Positions 10,001 to 17,316 of a stretch of DNA of 64,000 bases are shown here, piece by piece. Every line of letters begins with the position of its first letter. Position 1 is the stretch's first letter. The translations under genes were made by a program, and so were the position numbers. Source of the DNA: Paguma larvata (taxonomy: Eukaryota > Chordata > Mammalia > Carnivora > Viverridae); NCBI GenBank assembly GCA_030068075.1, contig CM057841.1:48029030-48093029 (forward strand). Direction: 5' to 3'. The notes under the pieces are model-generated. The model was not told the DNA's origin. It saw nothing but the letters and a program-made list of their open reading frames with translations, and ran no database searches.

Positions 10001-11005
10001 TCTTCAGCTTCCCGCTTCTACCTGTGTGAACACTGCCTACCTCCGAAAGCATTTCAGACGGCACCTCACCCATACTGTTCCTCCTGCTCCTCATGACCTG
10101 GAACCTTCCAGAACACGGGGTCTAGGTCCTTCTGCCTGTTCTGAATGCCCTGACCTTTTGCAGAATCCCTCCACAAGGGCCAGGTTGGATCCCTTGCAGG
10201 ACCAAATCCCGGACCTCATCCGGGAGTTCCTAGCACCTAACTCCGTGCCAGGCACTGGAGAGAGGGGTGCGAGCCAGCCTGGGTCCTGTTGCCATGACAG
10301 TAACTCTCCAGTGGGCATGTGGGAGGCACCAGAAAAATGTGTTGAATTTGAGTCAATTCAGTTGAATCTTGGAGTCTGAAGGGATCTTGGTCTGGCCTCC
10401 CACCAGTAGGCTTGAGAGGCTTTCTAGACGCTTTCTGTCCTCGTTTCAACTTATTTTTCTTTTTACCAACAACACTGTTCTCTTCCTGCCTTTTAATTTC
10501 GTTCTGTTATGGAGGGAGGGGCAGAGGGAACAGGCTGCCTTCTCCAGCACCTGGCGGCACTTCTCCCACGTGTTTTGGGGCCCAGACACTTTCACAAGCT
10601 TCCACCCCCGGCTGGCCACACCCAGCGAGGCCAGAAATCCTGCCACCGCTGCCCCCACCCCCCGTACACAGCAGCGCCAATGAGCCTAAGAAGGTAGGGC
10701 TGCCACTTGCCCCCAGTGCCTGCCCTGTCCCCTCGACCACCCACTGACCGTGCCCACCCAGCCTAGGACTTGGCCCCACCACCCTGGGCTGAGCTGGGGT
10801 CGGCTAGAGACAGGGCAGAGGGCAGCCACGGGAGTCCCGAGGCTGTTCGGCTGGGAAGCATCTCAAGTTCTCAGCAGCGATCATGGCCCGGTTGCCATGG
10901 TTACAGCAGAGCCCGGCTCTGGGCCAAGGCCTCCTGGGGCAGGGGCAGTCTCCACAGACCCCCCCCCCAGTACTCACAGTGCAGCCAGGCGAATCCCCGG
11001 GGCAT
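1165..11005 (-). CDS. IL34: Interleukin-34 precursor, six coding exons
   Basis: Secreted cytokine that binds and activates CSF1R, supporting monocytes, microglia and Langerhans cells. Coding exons on the minus strand: 11005-10978, 5742-5609, 4602-4525, 4244-4083, 1704-1569, 1337-1165; every intron is GT-AG. The joined frame is 236 residues (human 242). Residues 1 to about 20 form a signal peptide (MPRGFAWLHYLGILLGVAWG). The sequon NIT at Asn76 matches the human N76 glycosylation site. Cysteines at 35, 168, 177, 179, 180 and 191 keep the spacing I recall for human IL-34. The body is the helical cytokine fold; the tail after Cys191 is Pro-rich and diverges from human. The start ATG has a strong GCGCCACCATG context. 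Oddities are the tandem copies of the coding-exon-4 donor and a CAG-CAG acceptor at Gln81. Distal 5' non-coding exons are not firmly located. Confidence 0.96.
1338..1568 (-). other. IL34: IL34 intron 5 (231 nt)
   Basis: The acceptor CTGCAG is preceded on the minus strand by a run of about 13 T then 5 C (complement of 1352-1370), a very strong polypyrimidine tract and a likely homopolymer length polymorphism. Confidence 0.9.
1569..1704 (-). CDS. IL34: IL34 coding exon 5
   Basis: 136 nt, in at phase 0 and out at phase 1. Encodes DVEVSPKVEAVVSLL through KALLDNCFRVMELLYCSC, with Cys168, Cys177 and Cys179; Cys180 is split over the next junction. The donor is T|GTAAGG. Reading through it would end after three further codons, so splicing is required. 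Confidence 0.95.
2015..2400 (+). repeat. Ancient MER/MLT-type interspersed repeat
   Basis: Contains GTGAATGTGACCCTATTTG and GTGGGCCCTAAATCCAATGAC, then the GAGGCAG-GTTGGAGTGATGTGGCCACAAGCC block and the CCAGCAGAAGCTGGAGGAGG block. The same order occurs in copies near 9290 and 39410. The family name is not assigned with certainty. Confidence 0.6.
2625..2826 (+). mobile_element. CAN SINE
   Basis: Head CCTGGGTGGCTCAGTCAGTT, CT-rich (CTCTCT)n stretch, then AAATAAA and poly(A). It lies in IL34 intron 4, antisense to the gene. Confidence 0.9.
2836..2966 (+). mobile_element. CAN SINE with internal deletion
   Basis: The head GGGGCACCTGGGTGATCTCAG passes straight to TTCATGGGTTCAAGCCCCAC, so about 45 bp between the tRNA A and B boxes are missing. 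It ends in AAAAATAAACATTAAAAA. Confidence 0.85.
3832..3863 (+). repeat. C-run and (CA)n microsatellite
   Basis: A run of about 18 C (3832-3849) passes directly into (CA)n and adjoins the outermost copy of the exon-4 tail unit. It is likely length-variable and error-prone in sequencing. Confidence 0.85.
3918..3960 (+). repeat. (CA)n microsatellite, spacer 1
   Basis: About 20 uninterrupted CA units between tandem copies 1 and 2. On the IL34 transcript it reads as (UG)n. Confidence 0.95.
4016..4063 (+). repeat. (CA)n microsatellite, spacer 2
   Basis: About 23 CA units with one TA interruption (ACACATACACAC). It starts about 20 nt inside the intron from the authentic IL34 exon-4 donor, so the pre-mRNA carries a long UG tract just after the 5' splice site. 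Confidence 0.95.
4083..4244 (-). CDS. IL34: IL34 coding exon 4
   Basis: 162 nt, 54 codons, phase 0. Begins QRARVGQQELRYLWVWVSLS and ends LLLDVQQGLM before donor ATG|GTGAGC. If the second CAG of the tandem acceptor is used, Gln81 is skipped without a frame change, giving a 235-residue product. The last ~38 coding bases plus ~20 intron bases are repeated twice more downstream in the intron. Confidence 0.95.
4245..4524 (-). other. IL34: IL34 intron 3 (280 nt)
   Basis: Short GC-rich intron with no recognisable repeat. It ends in CCCCACAG directly before CAG, forming a CAG-CAG tandem acceptor. Confidence 0.9.
4525..4602 (-). CDS. IL34: IL34 coding exon 3
   Basis: 78 nt, 26 codons, phase 0 at both ends. 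Encodes KHYFPINYKVSVPYEGVLRM followed by ANITRL, which contains the N-glycosylation sequon at residue 76. Acceptor CCCCAG, donor CTG|GTGAGA. Confidence 0.96.
4603..5608 (-). other. IL34: IL34 intron 2
   Basis: 1,006 nt. Two CAN SINEs lie head to tail here (4765-4917 and 4924-5126), followed by an L1-like 3' end fragment at about 5130-5260. The stretch 5270-5600 is unassigned. Confidence 0.88.
4765..5126 (+). mobile_element. Two tandem CAN SINEs
   Basis: The first copy (4765-4917) lacks its CT-rich part and jumps from GACAGCTTAGACCC to a long poly(A). The second (4924-5126) is complete. Insertion of one into the A-tail of the other is the simplest origin. Confidence 0.88.
5609..5742 (-). CDS. 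IL34: IL34 coding exon 2
   Basis: 134 nt entered in phase 1 and left in phase 0. It completes the signal peptide and encodes the mature N-terminus including LEMWPLTQSEEC (Cys35) and the helix A sequence GFLRDKLQYRNRLQYM. The donor ATG|GTAACT is weaker than the other donors of this gene. Confidence 0.95.
6419..6593 (+). mobile_element. CAN SINE
   Basis: GGGTGCCTGGGTGGCTCAGT head, diverged middle with GTGTCGGGCTCCACACTGG, poly(A) end. Forward copy in IL34 intron 1. Confidence 0.88.
6600..7500 (+). mobile_element. Decayed L1/HAL1-like fragment split by a SINE
   Basis: Shows weak LINE features such as CAATCTGGCAATTTTATC, CCCTTTGACCCATTAA and CAGCCCAGATGTTCATTAATG (the ORF2-like 'NAQMFINE' region). 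The SINE at 7049-7215 interrupts it. Confidence 0.5.
7049..7215 (+). mobile_element. CAN SINE, diverged
   Basis: GGGGCGCCTGGGCGGCTCAG head with a short duplication CAATCAGTTG, a reduced CT-rich portion and an AAATAAATAAAATGAAA end. Confidence 0.85.
7540..7783 (-). mobile_element. CAN SINE, reverse
   Basis: Begins with poly(T) and TTATTTATTGAGAG, passes an AG/GT simple repeat (7560-7618), and ends TGAGCCACCGAGCCCCCC. It is about 325 bp from the forward copy at 7049. Confidence 0.88.
7790..8345 (+). repeat. Probable L2 (LINE2) remnant
   Basis: Pyrimidine-rich, degraded text resembling the L2 3' region (ACAGTCCTGCTGCAAATGCC...TCTCTGTCTCTTCCCAAGTGC). No reading frame survives. Confidence 0.35.
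8390..8578 (-). mobile_element. MER5-like (hAT-Charlie) remnant
   Basis: GTGTCTGATCCAGTAAGCC, TGGGGTGGCGCC and CTTCTAACAAGTTCCCA follow the order of the MER5A right half. Non-autonomous and fossil. Confidence 0.65.
9290..9625 (+). repeat. Ancient MER/MLT-type interspersed repeat
   Basis: GATGTGACCTTATTTGGAAA, GTCCTTATAAGAGGAGAGGA, and TTTTGGACTTCTGGCCTCCA near the 3' end. This is the best-preserved 3' part among the copies in the window. Confidence 0.65.
9900..10260 (+). repeat. Possible L2 remnant
   Basis: Degraded CT-rich sequence of L2 3' character (CTGTGTGAACACTGCCTACC, CTAGCACCTAACTCCGTGCC). Weak call. Confidence 0.3.
10891..10904. promoter_or_regulatory. RFX X-box
   Basis: GTTGCCATGGTTAC; its reverse complement GTAACCATGGCAAC fits the full RFX consensus GTHRCCNNRGYAAC at every position. 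It sits 74 bp inside IL34 intron 1. Binding is inferred from the motif only. Confidence 0.5.
10978..11005 (-). CDS. IL34: IL34 coding exon 1 (start codon, signal peptide)
   Basis: Encodes MPRGFAWLH plus the first base of a Tyr codon, then donor T|GTGAGT. The ATG at 11005-11003 lies in GCGCCACCATG. An upstream in-frame ATG at 11104 is less likely because the signal peptide begins exactly at MPRGF as in human. The 5' boundary is unresolved: CACAG|CGCGCC at 11015 could be an acceptor, or the exon may extend to a local promoter upstream. Confidence 0.93.
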
Positions 11006-12078
11006 GGTGGCGCGCTGTGTCCCCCAGAGAGCAGAGGCGGTGTCCCCAGCAGTGTGTCTGTCCACAAAGGCCCAGGTGGGGCCTACATGGCCTCGGGTCA
11101 GCAAAGGTGGCCCAAAGCTGGGGAAAAGTTGACCACAGAGGAGCGGCCCAGCAGGGGGCGGCAGGTGCTCCTGGGGCAGCGCCTGCCCTTATCTGCCTGG
11201 CAGGGTGGAGGGCAGCCGGGGGGCGGCAGCGGCGAGTCCCATGGCAGCACAGCGGCCCCGGGGTCTTTCCCTCTAGAGCAGGAGGAGACAGTCCCCAGCA
11301 GGCCCCTTGGAATCTGGGGCTGGGTTGTGCTTTCTGATTCCTCCGTCTGCAGCTGCTCAATGTGAAATCTGGCTCTGGAAAGAGAAAGGAGGAGAGAAAC
11401 CGATTATGTAAGATCCGTGCTGCCACTCAGCCATCAGCCGCAGGCACCAGGAGGCTCCGTGTGCGCTGTACCCACCGCCTGGCAGGGACCCCCGGGAATG
11501 GCTGCAGGCGCACAGCCCAGCCCTGGAGGCTGGCTACTCTGGGAAACATGCTCACACACAAGAAATGACTTCAGAACAACCCAAGGGCAGCACTGGCCAG
11601 GGAGTGAGTTACGATGACACCAGCTGGCAGCCACGGTTCTGAACAAAAGCAGGACCAGGGAATGAAAGGCCAACTGGATAAATCAAGGGAGCTTCCTGAA
11701 GGAGGTGATCCTGCATGCAAGTCAAGTACCTTGGGCTACTCAGGCAGCCGTGAGGTTAAAACAGCAGAGCAGTGATTCCTCTTTTTACCTTCAGGCTTAG
11801 TCCCCATCTCCTAGTCCCCAAATCCTTGTCCCCCTCTTAACAGGACTGTTAGATGAAACACCAGGTGCCCAGTTAAACTTGAATTTGACACCAGCAACAC
11901 AAATTTTTTTAGTATAATTATGTCATGAATACTTTTTAGTGTAAGTATGTCCCAAATATTGTGTGGCACATACTTACACTAAAAAAAAAAAAAATCATGG
12001 TTATTTAATGATTTAATGATTCCATGTTATTTAATTAATCAATGAATTATTTAATTCTACATTAAGCAGAAGCCCTGT
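11006..12078 (-). promoter_or_regulatory. IL34: Region upstream of IL34 coding exon 1
   Basis: 11100-11350 is GC-rich with several CpG (for example GGGGGCGGCAGCGGCGAGTC near 11218-11240) and could hold a proximal IL34 promoter or the 5'UTR of the first coding exon. I find no TATA box in a convincing place. 11400-11930 is unassigned, and an exact hairpin repeat follows at 11933. Confidence 0.35.
11933..11985. repeat. Exact 18-bp inverted repeat
   Basis: TTTTTAGTGTAAGTATGT (11933-11950) and its exact reverse complement (11968-11985) flank a 17-nt loop. The surrounding text (GTGCCCAGTTAAACTTGAAT before it) suggests a palindromic interspersed element rather than a gene structure. Confidence 0.85.
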
Positions 12079-12286
12079 ATTTTTTTTTTTTTAGTTTATT
12101 TATTTTGAGAGAGAGAAAATGTTTGCATGTGGGTGCAAGTGGGGGATGGGCAGAGAGAGAAGAGAGAGAATCCCGAGCAGGCTCTGTGCAAAGCCCAATG
12201 TAGGTCCCGATCCCAGGACCCTGAGATCATGACCTGAGCTGAAATCAAGAGTCAGATGCTTAACCACTGAGCCACCCAGGCAGCCC
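12079..12286 (-). mobile_element. CAN SINE, reverse
   Basis: Poly(T) then TTATTTATTTTGAGAGAGAG; ends TTAACCACTGAGCCACCCAGGCAGCCC. The flanks AGAAGCCCTGTAT and AGAAGTCCTGTAT form a 13-bp target-site duplication with one mismatch. Confidence 0.92.
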
Positions 12287-12374
12287 AGAAGTCCTGTATC
12301 TTTATATGCTAAATTTAGCAATCCCGTGATAACGATGGCTGGCGTTGCTCTTCCTGAGGGCTCGCACGAGCTAG

Positions 12375-12560
12375 GCCTAGGGCTTGGGCTTTATATTCAC
12401 GGAATCCTCATGATAACCTTGCCGGGCCATAAAAATCTCGTTTTTTTATCAGTGAAGAAATCGAGGTACAGAAAGGTTAAGACACTTGTCCAAGGTCACA
12501 CAGCTTGCAAGCAGTGGGACGGGAATTCAAACCCAGCCCCCTGGTGGCCACTCCCACCAG
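12375..12560 (-). mobile_element. MIR SINE
   Basis: GAAATCGAGGTACAGAAAGG, CTTGTCCAAGGTCACACAGC and GGGAATTCAAACCCAG are the MIR core in antisense. A second MIR-like piece is visible at 12640-12735. Confidence 0.8.
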
Positions 12561-13389
12561 CTGCCGTCTGCACAGACACTCATTGGGACGCCCTTACCAG
12601 CGGGGCCTGGGGCTGTCACACGGTCATCTCTACACTCACTGGACTCTGTGAGATGCAGGCTCTTGTACCCATTTGACAGGTTCCGAGAGACTGAGTTGAC
12701 CAGTGTCAGAGCCAGCTCGGAAATTCAGACAAATGCTTCAATTCTCTGACTCTGTTCTGTTCCAAACCCTTGCCCTTCCTGTTTGGTCTGGAGAAATGGT
12801 CACGGGTTAATGGCAGGAGGGAAAAGCAGGTATGAGGTGGGGGCCTCCGTCTCCACATCCACGGCGCCTACCCTCAGAGGTTCCCAGCAGGCAGACCGGG
12901 GCCTCACTCAGAGAACACAGGTGTTCCCAGTCATCCCCAACACTAACCTAACTGACACCTTTTGTTGTTAGTTTAGTCTTTTTTTTTTTTTTAACGTTTG
13001 TGGGCGCACAATGTATATACAGTAAAATCCACTTTTCAGTGACAATTTTATGAGTTTTGATGTATTCAGAGTTGTATAACTTCTACAATAATCAAGACAT
13101 AAAACATTTCCAACTATGCAGAAAATTCCCTCCTGTCAGTCTGTAGTCGACCCTTCCTCCCACCCCCAGCCCCTGCAACAGTTCATCCGTGTTCTGTCCC
13201 ACAGTTTTGCCTTTTCCGGAACGCCAGATAGACCCCATGTGCCCTCTCGTGCCGGGGTCCTTTCACCCAGCCTACTGCATTTGGGATTCAGCCAGGTGGC
13301 TGCGTGAGTTAGGGGGTACCTCCCCTTCCTTGCTGAGTAGTATTCCATTGTACAGACACCAGTTGAAGGGCATCTGAGTTGTTCCAGTT

Positions 13390-13608
13390 TTTTTTTTTAA
13401 TTTTTTTAAATGTTTATTTATTTTTGAGAGCGAGAGACAGAGCATGAGCAGGGGAGGGGCAGAGAGAGAGGGAGACAGAATCCAAAGCAGGCTCCAGGCT
13501 CCGAGCTGTCAGCACAGAGCCTGATGCAGGGCTCAAACTCATGAACCACGAGATCATGACCTGAGCCGAAGTCTGATGCTTAATCGACTGTTTTTGATAG
13601 GTGCCCCT
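13390..13608 (-). mobile_element. CAN SINE, reverse (first of three)
   Basis: Poly(T), AAATGTTTATTTATTTTTGAG, ending TTTTTGATAGGTGCCCC; the gene-side head is slightly decayed. Confidence 0.88.
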
Positions 13609-13616
13609 CCAGTGGT

Positions 13617-13853
13617 TTTTTTTTTAATATTTATTTATTTTTGGGAGAGCGAGAGTGAGAGAGAGAGAGAGAGAGAGTGTTGTGTGTGAGCAGGAGCAGC
13701 GGCAGGGGAGGGGCAGAGACACAGAGCTTAAAGTGGGCTCCAGGCTCCTTGCGGTCAGCACAGAGCCTGATGTGGGGCTTGAATTCACGAACTGTGAGAT
13801 CATGGCCCGAGTCGACGTCAGACGCTTAACCGACTGAGCCACCCAGGCAACCC
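13617..13853 (-). mobile_element. CAN SINE, reverse (second of three)
   Basis: Includes a (GA)n/(TG)n variant of the CT-rich part (13653-13690). CCAGTGG and CCAGTTT at its edges suggest insertion at a site shared with its neighbour. Confidence 0.88.
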
Positions 13854-13902
13854 GCCCTTCCAGTTTTTGATAAACACAATACTACCAGCCTTTGCATACA
13901 GG

Positions 13903-14060
13903 TGGTTTTGTTTTTGAGAGACAGCAGGACAGGGGCAGAGAGAGAAGGAGAGAGAGAATCCCAAGCGGGCTCTGTGTGGGGTTCGAACCCATGAACTGTG
14001 AGATCATGACCTGAGCCAAAGTCTAATCAGCTCAAGTGACTGAGCCATCGCAGCACCCCT
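13903..14060 (-). mobile_element. CAN SINE, reverse (third of three), truncated
   Basis: Short copy flanked by TGCATACAGGT at both sides (13895 and 14059 regions), a clean target-site duplication. Confidence 0.85.
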
Positions 14061-14079
14061 GCATACAGGTTTTGGTGTG

Positions 14080-14955
14080 GACGGAAATGTCCATTTGTCC
14101 TGGGCCTGTCTGTAACCTGCAGAGGTCTCCTGTTCCCGCCGCTGGGCGCTCCCCTCAGCCCAGAACTGCCACTCACGCGCACACACCAGAATCAGGCTCT
14201 GTCCAAGCCCCACTCTGCTCTCTAAGCAGCCCCCTCGCCCAGCAATCTCCCCAAAAAGCCTTCAGTATTGAACCCCACCACACGTCTTGGACCCCCACAC
14301 CCTGACAGAGAAGCCACGAAAGTAAGAAACGGGGCCCTCGTCACCTTCACGGCACACCACAGAGTCCTGAACCTGGGCGCCTTCTGCGGCCCCACTCTTC
14401 CGAGTCCCACCGAAATGGAGGCCTCACGGCGGTAGTTACCCGATGACACACAGGAGCTAGAGCGGGGACAGTGGCCCAGGGGACACCAGGCTGCTCATAG
14501 GGGACACCAGGCTGCTCACAGAGGCCTGGAAACAGGGCAAACGAGACCGGGCCAGTGGCCTGACAGTCTGAAAGGGCCCAGGGTGCCTCTCTCTTCCTGT
14601 CCCTCCCCCTCCCCTCTCTCTGTCCCTCTCTCCTGGGGGCGGGTGAAGAGTTTGAGAACGTGCCTCTCCCAAACCACTCCCAGTCCACCCCGCAGCTTGC
14701 GGCAGTCATCACAAAGCTCACGAGGGAAAAAGTCATGCAAGAAATTAAAATAGGAGTATTCTACATGGTTCACTGGTGAATATTATATTTTTAAAAATAT
14801 AATCACATGACTGTTCTTGCATACTCCCCAGTCGATAATTCCCTATATCATCTAACACAGAACCTAGGTACAACTTTCCCTGGTTGTTTTAAAATGCCTT
14901 TTTTTTTAACTTGCTCTGTTTGAATCGAGAGCCTAACAAGGTCCGTTGATTGATG
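14080..14955. other. Unassigned sequence
   Basis: 14080-14740 is GC-rich and of unique appearance; GGGGACACCAGGCTGCTCA occurs twice 20 bp apart (14480-14520). 14740-14955 is AT-rich. No coding exon recognised. Confidence 0.4.
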
Positions 14956-14959
14956 CGTC

Positions 14960-15350
14960 TCTACATCTTTTTTTCCTTCTTTTTCTTTTTTTTAGTATTA
15001 AGATATAATCCACATGCCCTAAAATTTGCCATTTTCCCGTATAGAATTCAGTGGGATCCTTTTTTAGTAGATTCACAAAGTTGTGCAACAATCGCCCACA
15101 ATCTAATTCCAGAACATTTTCATCACCCCAAAAATAAACTGTATTCATTAGCAGTCACTGTGTATTTCCTGCTTCCCCCCCACCCCGCCCCTCCCCAGTC
15201 CCTGGGAACCACTAATCTGCTTTTTGTCTCTATGGATTTGCCTCCTCTGGACATTTCGTCTCAATGGAGTCATATAGTATGTGGTCCTTTATGACTGGGT
15301 TCTTTCACTTAGTGTAATGTTTTCAGGGTTCATTCACCTTGTACTATGTG
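14960..15350 (-). mobile_element. L1 3'-end fragment
   Basis: AGATATAATCCACATGCCCT, AAATTTGCCATTTTCCCGTA, CCCTGGGAACCACTAATCTG and ATATAGTATGTGGTCCTTTA are the familiar antisense L1 3' region. Confidence 0.7.
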
Positions 15351-15354
15351 ACAA

Positions 15355-15530
15355 ACTGAATGTCGTCCCCCTAAATTCATATGTTGAAGCCCTAGCCCGG
15401 AGTGTGATGGTATTTGAGATGAGACTTCTGGGAGGGAATTAGGGTGATTGGGAGGTAGATGGGGGTTAGACGAGGTTACGAGGATGGGGCCTCATGGTGG
15501 GATTTGTGCCTTTATAAGAAGAGACACCAA
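15355..15530 (+). repeat. Ancient MER/MLT-type repeat
   Basis: CCTAAATTCATATGTTGAAG, GTGTGATGGTATTTGAGATG and CCTTTATAAGAAGAGACACC in the expected order. The SINE at 15531 cuts it off. Confidence 0.65.
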
Positions 15531-15740
15531 GGGCACCTGGGTGGCTCAGTTGGTGAAATGTCTGACTTCCACTCAGGTCATGATCTCACGGTTTATGAGT
15601 TCAGGCCCGGCAATGGGCTCTCTGCTGTCAGCATGGAGCCTGCTTCAGATCCTCTGTCCCCATCACTCTCTGCCCCCTCCCCTGCTCATTCTCTCTCTCT
15701 CTCTCTTCTCTCCCAAAATAAATAAACTTAAAAAAAAAGA
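15531..15740 (+). mobile_element. CAN SINE
   Basis: GGGCACCTGGGTGGCTCAGT head and AATAAATAAACTTAAAAA tail. AGAGACA before and after is a short target-site duplication. Confidence 0.9.
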
Positions 15741-15807
15741 GACAGCCCCCCTTTTATATTTTTTAAGGGTCAAAACATTTTAAGCCCTTAATTGTTTTGC
15801 CTTTTTT

Positions 15808-16037
15808 AAAGAGGATTTTATTATTTTTTTTAATGTTTATTTTGAGAGAGAGAGAGACAAGTGCGAGTGGGGAAGGACAGAGAGAGGGGGAGAGAGAGGG
15901 AGAGAAAGAATCCCAAGCAGGCTCCATGCTGTCAGCGCACAGCCCAACTCTAGGCTCATTCTCACGAACCGTGAGATCATGACCCGAGCCAAAATCCAGA
16001 GCCAGACCTTTAACCAACTGAGCCACCGAGGTGCCCC
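15808..16037 (-). mobile_element. CAN SINE, reverse
   Basis: AAGAGGATTTTATTATTTT to the left and AAGAGGATTTTATTTTATT to the right of the element form the target-site duplication. Confidence 0.92.
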
Positions 16038-16049
16038 AAGAGGATTTTA

Positions 16050-16162
16050 TTTTATTATATATATTTTTTTCAGTAAGCTCCACACCTGGTGTGGGGCTTG
16101 AACTCACAACCCTGAGATCAAGAGTCTCACTCTCTACTGACGGAGTCAGCCAGGCGCCACCC
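16050..16162 (-). mobile_element. Older short tRNA-derived carnivore SINE
   Basis: AGTAAGCTCCACACCTGGTG, GGGGCTTGAACTCACAACCC, AGATCAAGAGTC and GAGTCAGCCAGGCGCC. It has the 'GATCAAGAGTC' middle of an older subfamily and lacks the CT-rich tail. Confidence 0.8.
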
Positions 16163-17034
16163 CCCGCCTTTTTTTGCCTTTTAAAATAAAGTTAACCAGC
16201 CAAACAAAAATTAACAAGACGCTTTCCTGTCCCCCCCACCACCCCATTCCTCCCTCCCACACCCTCTCTTTCACCTCAGTCACACAAACACCCAGGGTAT
16301 CAAACTGAGAAAAAGACACTGTTCCAAGTACACGGAGAAATGAAGAAGAAAGGAGGTGAATTGTGTCCACATTCAAGGTCACGCTGAACAAGTCTGCACT
16401 CTGTGCTCTGGATGGTTTCCTCTTGTTAGCCAAATTGAACAAGGAATTTCCCTGGACCAGATGCTTCAATGGTGGAGGGCCAGCACCACCACAGAACGCC
16501 AAAGAAAATACAGTTGGCATCAAAGTCGTCCATATTCATGCCCTCCTCACCCAGGTCCTGTCCACTCTCAGAGTGAGTCTTCTTGGGACCAGTGAGGAGA
16601 GTAAAAGCTTCTCCGACTCCCTTGAACTTTTTCTCCTTCTTCTAAACTTCGGCACTGGTTCCCCTGTGCCCATCTGGATGGTGCTTCAAAGCTCATTTGT
16701 GATAAGTTTTCTGGATCTCGTCCTCAGAGGCATTTGTGACCACTCCCAGAATCTCACAGTAATCTTTCCTTGCTTTTCTTCGCTCCAGCTGTGCGGTTTT
16801 TTTGGAGCTGTGTGTGTTGTTTTCTGCATCGGCTAGACTTTTTCACAATTCTGCACTGCCTCTTCGTAGGGTTCTGCGTCCGTGTGACCCAGAGCTCTTC
16901 CTGAGGAGGCTTTCAAGTGAGTGGCATCGAGCTTTGCTGCATTTGCACGATCTTCTGTTGCACCATCTCGTTTCCTAAGCTTGGACTGATCTGTACCCCA
17001 ACTATAGTAGAGTTCAGCATTTGGTTTTTTTGTT

Positions 17035-17240
17035 GTTTTTTTTTTTAATGTTTATTTTTATTGAGAGACAGAGGATAAGCAAGGAAGGGGCAGAGAGAGA
17101 GAGGAAGACAGAGAATCGGAAGCAGGCTCCAGGCTCCAAGCTGTCAGCGCAGAACCCGACGCGGGGCTCGAACCCACAAACCACAAGATCATAACCTGAG
17201 CCGAAGTCAGTCGCTTAACCGACTGAGCCACCCAGGCACC
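17035..17240 (-). mobile_element. CAN SINE inside the DNAJC7 pseudogene
   Basis: Complete reverse copy ending GACTGAGCCACCCAGGCACC. GCATTTGGTTTTT and GCATTTGTTTTT on the two sides are the target-site duplication, so it landed after the pseudogene formed. Confidence 0.92.
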
Positions 17241-17260
17241 TCTTGCATTTGTTTTTATAT

Positions 17261-17316
17261 TATATAAGCTTCTTCTTATACATATATAAGCTTCCTCTTA
17301 TATATTTAAGCTTCTT
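17261..17316. repeat. Three-copy AT-rich tandem repeat
   Basis: TATAAGCTTCTTCTTATA, TATAAGCTTCCTCTTATA and TTTAAGCTTCTTCTG follow each other at about 24-bp steps within the pseudogene. Confidence 0.7.

Larger units (their letters stand above)
5743..10977 (-). other. IL34: IL34 intron 1 (5.2 kb)
   Basis: Donor GTGAGT, acceptor CTACAG. It contains an RFX-type X-box near its 5' end, an old MER-type repeat at 9290-9625, a MER5-like copy at 8390-8578, L2-like sequence, a decayed L1-like block around 6600-7500, and three CAN SINEs, two forward and one reverse. The stretches 5760-6400, 8580-9280 and 10270-10880 are otherwise unassigned. Confidence 0.9.
12975..14080 (-). mobile_element. L1 3' fragment carrying three reverse SINEs
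   Basis: Antisense L1 text (CAGTAAAATCCACTTTTCAG, GAGTAGTATTCCATTGTACA, CATCTGAGTTGTTCCAG, GATAAACACAATACTACCAG) is interrupted by SINEs at 13390-13608, 13617-13853 and 13903-14060. The pieces join in order across the insertions. Confidence 0.75.

Noticed and set aside
10901..11104. Upstream in-frame ATG at 11104 as the IL34 start
   Set aside because: It would add 33 residues before the conserved signal peptide; the ATG at 11005 has the better context and matches the human start.
16363..16836. 157-codon plus-strand frame
   Set aside because: Antisense to the DNAJC7 pseudogene C-terminal part.
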